In this document: positions 1 through 6,793 of the stretch, piece after piece | Layout of the letters: each line of letters starts with the position of its first letter | Position numbering within the stretch: position 1 is the stretch's first letter | The notes under the pieces: generated by a model | What the model was told of the DNA's origin: nothing | The model's input: only the letters and a program-made list of their open reading frames with translations | Database searches by the model: none | Translations under genes and position numbers: made by a program | Source: an uncultured Burkholderiales bacterium | GTDB lineage: Bacteria > Pseudomonadota > Gammaproteobacteria > Burkholderiales > Burkholderiaceae_D | Reading direction: 5' to 3' | Length of the DNA stretch: 7,044 nt | Assembly: GCA_937872165.1 (NCBI GenBank) | Contig: CALMOR010000129.1 | Span: 639 to 7,682, forward strand

Positions 1-1568
1 CGTTCGATGCGGTCGGGCGAGACCGCCGCGGTCGGGTCGACGCGGGTCCAGCCTTCCCCCGCGATCCATACCTCGGCCCACGCGTGCGCATCGCGCTGAC
101 GCACCTCGAGCAGGCCGTCGACCGGATTGATCTCGCCGCCCTGATAACCGGTGACGACGCGCGCCGGGATGTCGAGCGCGCGCATCAGCACGACGAACGA
201 CGACGCGTAGTGCTCGCAGTAGCCGCGACGCGTGTCGAAGAGGAACTCGTCGACCGAGTCGCGCCCGAGCGGTGGCGGGTCCATCGTGTAGACGAAGGGC
301 TGCGTGCGGATCATCGCGATCACGCGGGCGACGAGGCTGCGTGTATGTCGCGCATCGTCGGCGGGCGACACCGTCGTGCCGCTGTCCCGTATCTCCTCCG
401 ACTGCAGCCGCGCCGCGAACGCATGCGTGCGCGGGTTGAAGCCGGGCGGCAGCTCGAGCCAGTCCTGCAGACGCACGCGCTTCTCGTCGGCGCCCGCGCG
501 ATAGCGCGTGTACGACCGCGCCCAGTAGGCCGTCCGTTCGCGGACCAGGCCGTCGGCGACCACCTGCAGGTCGGTCCGCAGCGTCGCGACGAGCGGCGTG
601 GACGAGGACGGTCGATCCTTCAACACGTCGAGCGCGAACAGCCAGGGTCGGTTGTTCGCTTCGAGCGTCACGGTGTAGTCGATCGCGGACGATGGGTCGA
701 CGGTCATCGAACGCGATCCGTTGTAGCGCCTGAACGCGATCGGCGTCCACGCCCTTCCGTCGAATGCACCGAGCACCGGCCCGCGCCAGTAGCGTTCCGA
801 CGGCCTCGGGATCGCGCCGTCGAAGCGGACGCGAAACGCCATCTCGCGCGATTCCGAGAGCCGGCCGAAGCTGCCGGGAGCCATCACCTCGGACAGGCCG
901 GTCTTCGCGGCGTAGGCATCGGACGGCATCCCCCACAACGGGCCGTCGACACGCGGGAAGAGCACGAACAGGACGGCCATCAGCGGCAGGCCGAACAGCA
1001 GCAGACGGAAGGCGATGCGCGCCTTCACGCGCCACCGCGGCTCGAGGGTCGTGAACTGCACGGAGACGAGCGCGGTGATCAGCATCCACAGGCCGACCAG
1101 CAGCAGCGCGGCGGTGGCCATCGACTGCGACTCGAAGAGCGAGGTCAGCATCACGAAGAGGCTGAGGAAGACGACGACGAAGATGTCGCGTCGAGCACGC
1201 ATCTCGAGCAGCTTCAGTCCGAGCAGCAGCGTGACGTAGGCGACGCCGGCGTCCTTGCCGAAGATGGTCCGGTACTCGAGCCATACGGCGATGCCGGCCA
1301 GGCACGTGAGCGCGATCGGGATCGACCGGTGCGGCAGCCGGTGACCGGCCCACGTCAGCCAGGCGCGCCACGCTACGAGCACGACGATCGACACGCTGCA
1401 CCAGACCGGCAGCGACGACGCATGCGGCGCGAGCACCCATACCAGCGTCGCCAGCAACCACAGCGTGTCCCTGACCTCGCGCTCTCGTTGCGCGACGGCC
1501 GTCGCGATGCGCGCGAAGGGTCCGCCGCTGCGCAGCCGCGGCGCGAGCGGATGCGGCACGCTGCTCAT
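1..1568 (-). CDS. tgpA: TgpA-family membrane transglutaminase-like protein (C-terminus beyond window)
   Basis: A multi-pass inner-membrane protein with an extracytoplasmic transglutaminase domain. The 522 residues visible begin with about six or seven hydrophobic helices (roughly 35-48, 56-75, 83-98, 106-121, 128-144, 152-170 and 187-204), followed by the junction FPRVDGPLWGMP (205-214) usual for TgpA proteins. The transglutaminase core lies near 400-520 and holds the full triad: Cys451 in GYCEHYA, His495 in DAHAWAE and Asp511 in RVDPT. The stretch ALDIPARVVTGYQGGE (464-479) between them is also typical. The ATG at 1568 overlaps the stop of the upstream DUF58 gene (ATGA, 1565-1568), which fixes the start and suggests translational coupling. 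Only the C-terminal part, usually a last membrane helix and a tail, is missing, so this is an edge cut and not a truncation. In Pseudomonas aeruginosa I recall TgpA (PA2873) beside DUF58 and MoxR genes and reported as essential. The natural substrate is not known to me. Confidence 0.95.
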   Translation of the reverse strand, partial: MSSVPHPLAPRLRSGGPFARIATAVAQREREVRDTLWLLATLVWVLAPHASSLPVWCSVSIVVLVAWRAWLTWAGHRLPHRSIPIALTCLAGIAVWLEYRTIFGKDAGVAYVTLLLGLKLLEMRARRDIFVVVFLSLFVMLTSLFESQSMATAALLLVGLWMLITALVSVQFTTLEPRWRVKARIAFRLLLFGLPLMAVLFVLFPRVDGPLWGMPSDAYAAKTGLSEVMAPGSFGRLSESREMAFRVRFDGAIPRPSERYWRGPVLGAFDGRAWTPIAFRRYNGSRSMTVDPSSAIDYTVTLEANNRPWLFALDVLKDRPSSSTPLVATLRTDLQVVADGLVRERTAYWARSYTRYRAGADEKRVRLQDWLELPPGFNPRTHAFAARLQSEEIRDSGTTVSPADDARHTRSLVARVIAMIRTQPFVYTMDPPPLGRDSVDEFLFDTRRGYCEHYASSFVVLMRALDIPARVVTGYQGGEINPVDGLLEVRQRDAHAWAEVWIAGEGWTRVDPTAAVSPDRIE

Positions 1569-2599
1569 GGGGACGTCAGCGCCAGCGCTTCGAGGCAGGC
1601 GGCCCGATGCGCGGGGCCGCGGCCCGCCGCGATGCGCAGCGGCGGCAGGTCGAGTCCGTAGTCGACGGCCTGCGCCTCGGCATCGAGGATCCATCGCGCC
1701 ATCAGCGACAACGCGGACTCGCGGTCGCCGCAATGCGCGAGCGCGGCGTCGAGCGTGAGCAGGGCCTCGCCGCTGGTGCCGCCGTCGAACAGCTTCGTCA
1801 TCACGCGGCCTTCGGGATTGCGCGCCATCGCACGCCACGCGATGTGACGGACCGGATCGCCGGGGACGTAGCCGCGCAGTCCCGCGAAGTCCTCGCTGCC
1901 GCGCGCACGCTGCGCGCGATGGTCGCGACCGTCGCCCTGCGCGAACGGCAGCGGCACCACGCGATCGGCCGGTCGCGGGTAGACGAGGGCCGAGAGGTCC
2001 GGCGTCCAGTAGCTCCAGGCCCGCCACAGCCCGAGCGGGAAGCGCGTCTCGAGCGTGACGCGCGGCATCGCATGGCGGCCGCGTCGCAGGGTGGGCACCG
2101 GGATGGTCGCGTCCTCCTCTGCGCCGGACGCCGGATCGCAGGACACCGGACGCATCAGGCCGTCGACCGACAGTTCGATCGCATAGCGATCGATGGTGGC
2201 CGCGCTGCGCACGACGATGCGGAACTCGGCCGCGTCGCCCGCGAAGACCGGCTCGACCCGTAGCGGTCGCAGGTAGAGATGGGCGAGATTGCGGAAGGTC
2301 GACAGCATGCCGACCCACGCGATGCCGACGACGAGGAAGGTCAGCGCGAACCCCAGCGACAGCGAGTAGTTGATCGAGCCGAGCAGCAACGCGATCAGCA
2401 TGACGGCGAGGATCAGGCCCGCGCGCGTCGGGAGGATGAAGACGCGCCTCTGATTGAGGAAGACCTCGCCGCATTCGATGCCGCGCGGCTGGAAGACCTT
2501 CCGCTGCACGAAGGTCCAGGCGCCGCGTCCGAGCCGCGTGCGCGCCAGCGCCGCGCCCCAGCCGTGGGCCGTCTCGCGCGGCGACGATGCGAAGGGCAT
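1565..2599 (-). CDS. DUF58-domain membrane protein
   Basis: A 344-residue protein anchored in the membrane near its N-terminus. After a basic cytoplasmic lead, two hydrophobic helices at about 57-74 and 80-98 flank GSINYSLSLGFALTF (74-88), wording characteristic of the proteobacterial DUF58 proteins paired with TgpA. The diagnostic DUF58 motif is at 234-260: GSEDFAGLRGYVPGDPVRHI followed by AWRAMAR, with the conserved Gly-Asp, Arg and Trp. Family members share a fold related to von Willebrand A domains and are nearly always encoded next to a MoxR ATPase, which suggests MoxR acts on them; the molecular job is not established. The start at 2599 is the first ATG after the MoxR stop, 11 bp away, with only a weak purine-rich stretch before it, so coupled translation is likely. 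The open frame continues far upstream across moxR in another phase, but that part is arginine-rich shadow sequence and not coding. The stop overlaps the ATG of the transglutaminase gene. Confidence 0.93.
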   Translation of the reverse strand: MPFASSPRETAHGWGAALARTRLGRGAWTFVQRKVFQPRGIECGEVFLNQRRVFILPTRAGLILAVMLIALLLGSINYSLSLGFALTFLVVGIAWVGMLSTFRNLAHLYLRPLRVEPVFAGDAAEFRIVVRSAATIDRYAIELSVDGLMRPVSCDPASGAEEDATIPVPTLRRGRHAMPRVTLETRFPLGLWRAWSYWTPDLSALVYPRPADRVVPLPFAQGDGRDHRAQRARGSEDFAGLRGYVPGDPVRHIAWRAMARNPEGRVMTKLFDGGTSGEALLTLDAALAHCGDRESALSLMARWILDAEAQAVDYGLDLPPLRIAAGRGPAHRAACLEALALTSP

Positions 2600-2610
2600 C
2601 CGCGGCTCGC

Positions 2611-3561
2611 TCAGGACAGCGGCACGGTGGCCAGCAGTTGCAGCGCCGCGTCGCGTTGCGCGACGTGGGTCGCACCGTTCGACGTCAGCGGCCGCAGCCG
2701 ATGATTGACGACCGCGACCCAGACCGCCTGCACGTCCTCGGGCAACACGTGATCGCGTCGCGCGAGCAGCGCCCAGGCACGCGCCGCCTGCAGCAGCGCC
2801 AGCGCACCGCGCGGCGAGAGGCCCTCCGCGAACGACGCGGCATGACGGGTGGCCGCCACGAGAGCCTGCAGGTAGTCGAGCAGCGCCGCGGACGCGTGGA
2901 CCGCGCGCACCTCCGCCTGCAGCGCGGTGAGGCTGCTCGGATCGAGGATGCGGTCGAGCTTCTTCATCAGCAGGCGCCGGTCCTCGCCTTCGAGCAGGGC
3001 GCGTTCGGCCCGTGCGTCGGGATAACCGAGCGCGATGCACATCATGAAACGATCGAGCTGCGACTCGGGCAGCGGGAACGTGCCGATCTGGTGGAAAGGG
3101 TTCTGCGTCGCGATCACGAAGAACGGCTCCGGCAGCGCGCGCGTCGCGCCGTCGACCGAGACCTGTCGTTCCTCCATCGCCTCGAGCAGCGCGCTCTGCG
3201 TCTTCGGCGTCGCCCGATTGACCTCGTCGGCGAGCAGGATCTCCGAGAAGATCGGGCCGGGATGGAACACGAATCGTCCGGCGGACTCGGGCCCGGCGGC
3301 CCCGCCGCCGCCGCGCTCGTAGACCGAGACACCGACGACGTCGGTCGGCAGCAGATCGCTCGTGAACTGCACGCGCGAGAAGCCGAGGCCGAGCGAGACG
3401 GCCAGCGCATGCGCGAGCGTGGTCTTGCCGACGCCGGGCAGGTCTTCGATCAGCAGGTGCCCGCCGGCGAGCAGGCAGGTGACGCACTGCCGGATCGCCA
3501 CGTCCTTGCCCAGGATGACTTCGGAGACCTGGGCAATCAGCGCGTCTAGGGATCGGGACAT
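2611..3561 (-). CDS. MoxR-family AAA+ ATPase
   Basis: A 316-residue cytoplasmic AAA+ ATPase of the MoxR class, thought to act as a chaperone or assembly factor for partner proteins with von Willebrand A or DUF58 domains. Visible motifs in order are: Walker A EDLPGVGKTT (39-48, Lys46), Walker B ILLADEVNRA (108-117, Asp112-Glu113), sensor 1 in VIATQNP (149-155, Asn154), the arginine-finger region LPESQLDRF (164-172, Arg171), and a sensor-2-like LSPRGALALL in the C-terminal lid. Length is normal for the family. A glycine-rich stretch at 82-96 (ERGGGGAAGPESAGR) lengthens the loop before the FVFHPGPIF segment compared with short-loop MoxR proteins. It is the first gene of the operon with DUF58 and TgpA-like genes. 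ATG 3561 was chosen because the MoxR homology begins there (SLDALIAQVSEVILGKD), but no good ribosome binding site precedes it. An in-frame GTG at 3567 and one 40 codons upstream (3681) are alternatives. Confidence 0.94.
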   Translation of the reverse strand: MSRSLDALIAQVSEVILGKDVAIRQCVTCLLAGGHLLIEDLPGVGKTTLAHALAVSLGLGFSRVQFTSDLLPTDVVGVSVYERGGGGAAGPESAGRFVFHPGPIFSEILLADEVNRATPKTQSALLEAMEERQVSVDGATRALPEPFFVIATQNPFHQIGTFPLPESQLDRFMMCIALGYPDARAERALLEGEDRRLLMKKLDRILDPSSLTALQAEVRAVHASAALLDYLQALVAATRHAASFAEGLSPRGALALLQAARAWALLARRDHVLPEDVQAVWVAVVNHRLRPLTSNGATHVAQRDAALQLLATVPLS

Positions 3562-3728
3562 GGGCACGGATGGCGCGTCCCGCACGCCGTCGATGCGCGG
3601 CGCGGATACGCGAAGCGGCGATCTTCGCACGAGCACGGGCAGAAGCACGAGCGCGACGAGGGTCGCGAGGCGGCGCCGCACGAGTCGCCGGGCCGATGCG
3701 GCTCGACGCCGCCGTGTCCCTCCTCCGC

Positions 3729-3757
3729 TTCGCCGCGTCCGGCGGGTGGGGCATAAT
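3729..3757 (+). promoter_or_regulatory. Candidate sigma-70 promoter for the deacetylase gene
   Basis: In the otherwise very GC-rich 270-bp divergent spacer, CATAAT at 3752-3757 matches five of six bases of the -10 consensus. A poor -35 (TTCGCC, 3729-3734, three of six) sits 17 bp upstream. Transcription would begin near 3764 and leave a leader of roughly 70 bases before the deacetylase ATG. On the opposite strand the same AT-rich spot reads GATTAT, but without any -35-like partner for the moxR operon. The assignment comes from pattern and position only. Confidence 0.45.
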
Positions 3758-3818
3758 CGTTCGCCCTGCATCCATCCCATCCGCGCCGCGCGTCGGCATC
3801 GCGCGACGGCCGCGCTTC

Positions 3819-3822
3819 GAGG
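3819..3822 (+). promoter_or_regulatory. Ribosome binding site fixing the deacetylase start
   Basis: GAGG lies nine bases before the ATG at 3832. This supports that start even though it gives the protein an acidic N-terminal extension of about 25 residues ahead of the conserved deacetylase core. No other in-frame ATG or GTG occurs before the core begins. Confidence 0.6.
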
Positions 3823-3831
3823 CGAGACACC

Positions 3832-4830
3832 ATGGACGACTCCGTCGACATCGTCGCGGGTATCGACGACGACCCCGCATCGAGCCCGACCCGGTCGGCG
3901 CGTGCGACCCTGACGGCCTGGTACGCGCATCCCGACTGCGCGGCCCACGAGATGGGAGCCTGGCATCCGGAATCGCCGGGGCGGCTCGCGGCGATCGACG
4001 ATCGCATGATCGCGAGCGGGCTCGTCGAACTCGTCGCCCATGCCGAGGTGCCGCTCGCCGACGACGAGGACCTGTTGCGCGCCCACACGCAATCCCATCT
4101 CGACGCGCTGCGCGACACCGCGCCGGGCGCCGGCTACGCCGCGCTCGATGCCGACACGACGATGTGTCCCGCGACCCTCGACGCGGTGTGGCGCGCGGCC
4201 GGAGCCGCGGTCGCGGCGACCGACGCGGTCGTCGGCGGCCGTGCACGCAACGCGTTCTGCAGCACCCGTCCGCCGGGTCACCACGCGACGCGGTCGCGGG
4301 CGATGGGCTTCTGCTTCGTCAACAACGTCGCGGTCGCCGCGCTCCGCGCGCTCGACGTGCACGGGCTCTCGCGGGTCGCGGTGGTGGACTTCGACGTCCA
4401 TCACGGCAACGGCACCGAGAACATCCTGTCCAACGACGAACGCGTGCTGATGGTCAGCTTCTTCCAGCATCCGTTCTATCCGTACAGCGGCGTCGAGCGT
4501 CCGGCGAACAACATGGTCAACGTGCCGCTGCCGGCCTACTCCGACGGCGCCGCCGTCCGCGCGATCGTCGAGGCGAAGTGGCTGCCGGCGCTCGAGGCGT
4601 TCCGGCCGGAGATGATCTTCATCTCGGCCGGCTTCGACGCGCACCGCGAGGACGACCTCGGGCAGATGCGCCTCGTCGAGGCCGACTACGTGTGGATGAC
4701 CGAACGCCTGATGGAGGTCGCGGACCGCCACGCGGAAGGCCGCATCGTCAGCTGCCTCGAAGGCGGCTACAACCTGTCGGCGCTCGGCCGCAGCGTCGCC
4801 GCGCACGTCAAGACGCTGAGCGCCGGCTGA
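3832..4830 (+). CDS. Histone deacetylase / acetylpolyamine amidohydrolase superfamily zinc hydrolase
   Basis: A 332-residue zinc-dependent amidohydrolase predicted to remove acetyl groups from an amine such as an acetyllysine or acetylpolyamine; the substrate cannot be read from sequence. The fold starts around residue 27 (AWYAHPDCAAHEMG, then WHPESPGRL), the usual entry of this superfamily. All active-site elements are present: the histidine pair His150-His151 in RPPGHHA, zinc ligands Asp188 and His190 in DFDVHHGNGTE, the third ligand Asp269 in SAGFDAHRED, and the catalytic Tyr313 in EGGYN. Arrangement and length resemble the bacterial class II-like HDAC homologues (HDAH type). There is no signal peptide or membrane helix, so it should be cytoplasmic. 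It is transcribed divergently from the moxR operon and ends 151 bp before etfB in the same direction. Its neighbour suggests, without proving, a link to acyl-CoA or acetyl-CoA metabolism. The N-terminal 25 residues, rich in Asp, are outside the conserved domain. Confidence 0.93.
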   Translation: MDDSVDIVAGIDDDPASSPTRSARATLTAWYAHPDCAAHEMGAWHPESPGRLAAIDDRMIASGLVELVAHAEVPLADDEDLLRAHTQSHLDALRDTAPGAGYAALDADTTMCPATLDAVWRAAGAAVAATDAVVGGRARNAFCSTRPPGHHATRSRAMGFCFVNNVAVAALRALDVHGLSRVAVVDFDVHHGNGTENILSNDERVLMVSFFQHPFYPYSGVERPANNMVNVPLPAYSDGAAVRAIVEAKWLPALEAFRPEMIFISAGFDAHREDDLGQMRLVEADYVWMTERLMEVADRHAEGRIVSCLEGGYNLSALGRSVAAHVKTLSAG

Positions 4831-4876
4831 CCGCCGGAGCAACCGCGATGGCGCATGAAAAATTTGCGAACGGTCG

Positions 4877-4885
4877 TGCTATTCT
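4877..4885 (+). promoter_or_regulatory. Candidate extended -10 promoter for etfBA
   Basis: TGCTATTCT at 4877-4885 contains the TGN extension followed by TATTCT, four of six bases of the -10 consensus. It lies in an abrupt AT-rich island (about 4855-4885) in the 151-bp spacer between the deacetylase gene and etfB. No -35 hexamer is found at 16-18 bp, which fits an extended -10 promoter or one needing an activator. Transcription would start near 4892, about 90 bases before the etfB ATG. Read-through from the deacetylase gene is also possible, since I see no convincing terminator between them. Confidence 0.45.
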
Positions 4886-4981
4886 GCGCGCCGCGCGAGC
4901 GATCGCAACGCCGCGCGGGCCGGCCGGAAGTCGGCTCCGCGACGCCGTGATCGCGCCGTCGCTTCACACCACAGGACCGTC

Positions 4982-5731
4982 ATGAAGATACTCGTGCCCG
5001 TCAAACGGGTCGTCGACTACAACGTCAAGGTTCGCGTCAAGTCGGACCAGACCGGGGTGGACATCGCCAACGTCAAGATGTCGATGAATCCGTTCGACGA
5101 GATCGCCGTCGAGGAGGCGGTCCGATTGAAGGAGAAGGGCATCGCGACCGAGGTCGTCGCCGTGTCGTGCGGCGTCCTGCAGTGCCAGGAGACGCTCCGC
5201 ACCGCGATGGCGATCGGCGCCGACCGCGGCATCCTGGTCGAGTGCGCCGACGAGCTCCAGCCGCTCGCGGTGGCCAAGCTGCTGAAAGCCCTGGTCGACA
5301 AGGAACAGCCGCAGCTGATCATCCTCGGCAAGCAGGCGATCGACGACGACAGCAACCAGGTCGGGCAGATGCTGGCCGCGCTGTGCGAATACCCGCAGGC
5401 AACGTTCGCGAACAAGGTCGAGGTGGTCGACGGCGAGGCGAAGGTGACCCGCGAAGTCGACGGCGGACTCGAGACGCTCAGTCTCACGCTGCCGGCGATC
5501 GTCACCACCGACCTGCGCCTCAACGAGCCGCGCTACGTGACGTTGCCGAACATCATGAAGGCGAAGAAGAAGACGATCGACAACGTCAAGCCCGCCGATC
5601 TCGGCGTCGACGTGGCGCCGCGCATCCGTACGCTGAAGGTCAGCGAGCCGCCGTCGCGCAAGGCCGGCATCAAGGTGGCCGACGTCGCGACGCTGGTCGC
5701 CAAGCTGAAGAACGAAGCGAAGGTGCTCTGA
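4982..5731 (+). CDS. etfB: Electron transfer flavoprotein subunit beta
   Basis: The 249-residue beta subunit of electron transfer flavoprotein, a soluble heterodimer that takes electrons from acyl-CoA dehydrogenases and passes them to ETF-ubiquinone oxidoreductase. The protein is full length and collinear with the family from MKILVPVKRVVDYNVK to the lysine-rich end. The AMP-binding segment is ILGKQAIDDDSNQVGQM (114-130). The family signature runs from REVDGG through DLRLNEPRY (177-185) to the recognition loop LPNIMKAKKK (188-197). By this alignment Leu188 corresponds to human Leu195, which docks into dehydrogenases, and Lys193/Lys196 to the human lysines 200 and 203 that are methylated in mitochondria. 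ACAGGA at 4971-4976 is a good ribosome binding site for ATG 4982. etfA follows after 92 bp in the same direction. Dimer partner, cofactors and role are known for the family; no residue here is aberrant. Confidence 0.98.
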   Translation: MKILVPVKRVVDYNVKVRVKSDQTGVDIANVKMSMNPFDEIAVEEAVRLKEKGIATEVVAVSCGVLQCQETLRTAMAIGADRGILVECADELQPLAVAKLLKALVDKEQPQLIILGKQAIDDDSNQVGQMLAALCEYPQATFANKVEVVDGEAKVTREVDGGLETLSLTLPAIVTTDLRLNEPRYVTLPNIMKAKKKTIDNVKPADLGVDVAPRIRTLKVSEPPSRKAGIKVADVATLVAKLKNEAKVL

Positions 5732-5744
5732 GCGGGGCCGCGCC

Positions 5745-5801
5745 GCGCGCGTTTGCGCGCCGCCCGTTTCTCCAACCCGGGGGGCCCCGGCCGCCGCGGG
5801 G
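5745..5801 (+). other. GC-rich intercistronic hairpins between etfB and etfA
   Basis: The 92-bp spacer 5732-5823 has no room for a gene but contains self-complementary blocks. GCGCGC at 5745-5750 and again at 5755-5760 can form a six-pair stem with loop GTTT. CCGGG 5777-5781 can pair with CCCGG 5786-5790 around a four-base loop. The CCCCG at 5785-5789 could instead pair with CGGGG at 5797-5801. The last two structures share bases and exclude each other. None is followed by a T-run, so a simple terminator is unlikely; an mRNA processing or stability element, or mere GC bias, are the options. The etfA ribosome binding site AGAGGT (5813-5818) lies just beyond and stays unpaired. Confidence 0.4.
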
Positions 5802-5823
5802 ACGACTCCAACAGAGGTAATCC

Positions 5824-6756
5824 ATGACCGCCCTCGTCGTCGCAGAACACGACAACACGACCCTCAAGGGATCGACCCTCAACACCGTCACCGCCGCGAT
5901 CGCTTGCGGAGGCGATGTGCACGTGCTCGTCGCGGGCGGCGGCGCGAAGGCCGCGGCCGACGCGGCCGCGCAGGTGACCGGGGTGTCGAAGGTGTTCTTC
6001 GTCGACGCGCCGCATCTGACCGAAGGGCTCGCCGAGAACATCGCGGCCGAAGTGCTGTCGCTCGCGAAGGACTACTCGCACATCCTCTTCCCGGCCACCG
6101 CGTACGGCAAGAACATCGCGCCGCGGGTCGCGGCCAAGCTCGACGTGGCGCAGCTGTCGGACATCATGACCGTCGAGTCGCCCGATACCTTCACGCGCCC
6201 GATCTACGCCGGCAACGCGATCGCCACCGTGCAGGCGGCCGACGCGGTCAAGGTGATCACGGTCCGTACCACCGGCTTCGACGCCGCGGCGTCGAGCGGC
6301 GGCTCGGCCCCGGTCGAGTCGGCCGCGGCGGCCGCCGACTTCGGCAAGTCGAGCTTCGTCGATCGCGAACTCGTCAAGCTCGATCGCCCCGAACTGACGG
6401 CCGCCAAGATCATCGTTTCCGGCGGGCGCGGCGTGGGCAGCGGCGAGAACTACCACAAGGTGCTCGAGCCGCTGGCCGACAAGCTCGGCGCGGCGATGGG
6501 CGCGTCGCGCGCAGCGGTCGACGCCGGCTTCGTGCCGAACGACTACCAGGTCGGCCAGACCGGCAAGATCGTCGCGCCGCAGTTGTATATCGCGGTCGGC
6601 ATCTCGGGCGCGATCCAGCACCTCGCCGGCATGAAGGACAGCAAGGTCATCGTCGCGATCAACAAGGATCCCGAGGCCCCGATCTTCGGCGTCGCCGACT
6701 ACGGACTGGTCGGCGACCTCAACACCATCGTGCCGGAGCTCGTCGGCGCCCTCTGA
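5824..6756 (+). CDS. etfA: Electron transfer flavoprotein subunit alpha, FAD-binding
   Basis: The 310-residue alpha subunit of electron transfer flavoprotein, which holds the FAD of the EtfAB dimer. The N-terminal domain (about 1-165) starts MTALVVAEHDN and contains the conserved HILFPATAYGKNIAPRVAAK stretch. A linker rich in Ala, Ser and Gly (about 154-176) leads to the FAD domain, which begins near SGGRGVGSGENY. FAD contacts known from human ETF can be placed with a constant offset of 20: Ser228-Arg229 in GASRAAVDAGF, Thr246 in VGQTGK, His266 in GISGAIQH and Asn280 in INKD. The PROSITE-type signature from LYIAVGISGAIQHLAGMKDS through VIVAINKD (254-282) is intact. The ribosome binding site AGAGGT at 5813-5818 supports ATG 5824. 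It is co-directional with etfB and very probably co-transcribed. A stable hairpin lies 38-67 bases after its stop and likely ends or protects the etfBA message. Confidence 0.98.
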   Translation: MTALVVAEHDNTTLKGSTLNTVTAAIACGGDVHVLVAGGGAKAAADAAAQVTGVSKVFFVDAPHLTEGLAENIAAEVLSLAKDYSHILFPATAYGKNIAPRVAAKLDVAQLSDIMTVESPDTFTRPIYAGNAIATVQAADAVKVITVRTTGFDAAASSGGSAPVESAAAAADFGKSSFVDRELVKLDRPELTAAKIIVSGGRGVGSGENYHKVLEPLADKLGAAMGASRAAVDAGFVPNDYQVGQTGKIVAPQLYIAVGISGAIQHLAGMKDSKVIVAINKDPEAPIFGVADYGLVGDLNTIVPELVGAL

Positions 6757-6793
6757 GCGGTGAACGTCGGCGCCTGCCCCCGGTCGACGGTAT

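Noticed and set aside
84..1661. 525-codon open frame on the plus strand opposite the transglutaminase gene
   Set aside because: The minus strand encodes a full TgpA-type protein with its catalytic triad; the plus-strand product is low-complexity Arg/His/Gln sequence.
3718..3728. Shine-Dalgarno-like GGAGGAGGG on the minus strand upstream of moxR
   Set aside because: No ATG, GTG or TTG follows within a usable distance; the next in-frame GTG is more than 30 bases away.
2600..4246. In-frame upstream extension of the DUF58 gene, giving an apparent 893-residue protein
   Set aside because: The extension is antisense or out of phase to moxR and the deacetylase gene, is Arg/Ala/Pro-rich, and the DUF58 family begins near the ATG at 2599.
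4823..4837. Five-pair hairpin spanning the deacetylase stop codon
   Set aside because: CCGGC and GCCGG around a five-base loop are too short to stand out in such GC-rich DNA, and no T-run follows.
3570..4847. Plus-strand open frame through the deacetylase gene in another phase
   Set aside because: It overlaps the deacetylase in a shifted frame and shows no domain; only its last 45 codons were considered separately as a small ORF.
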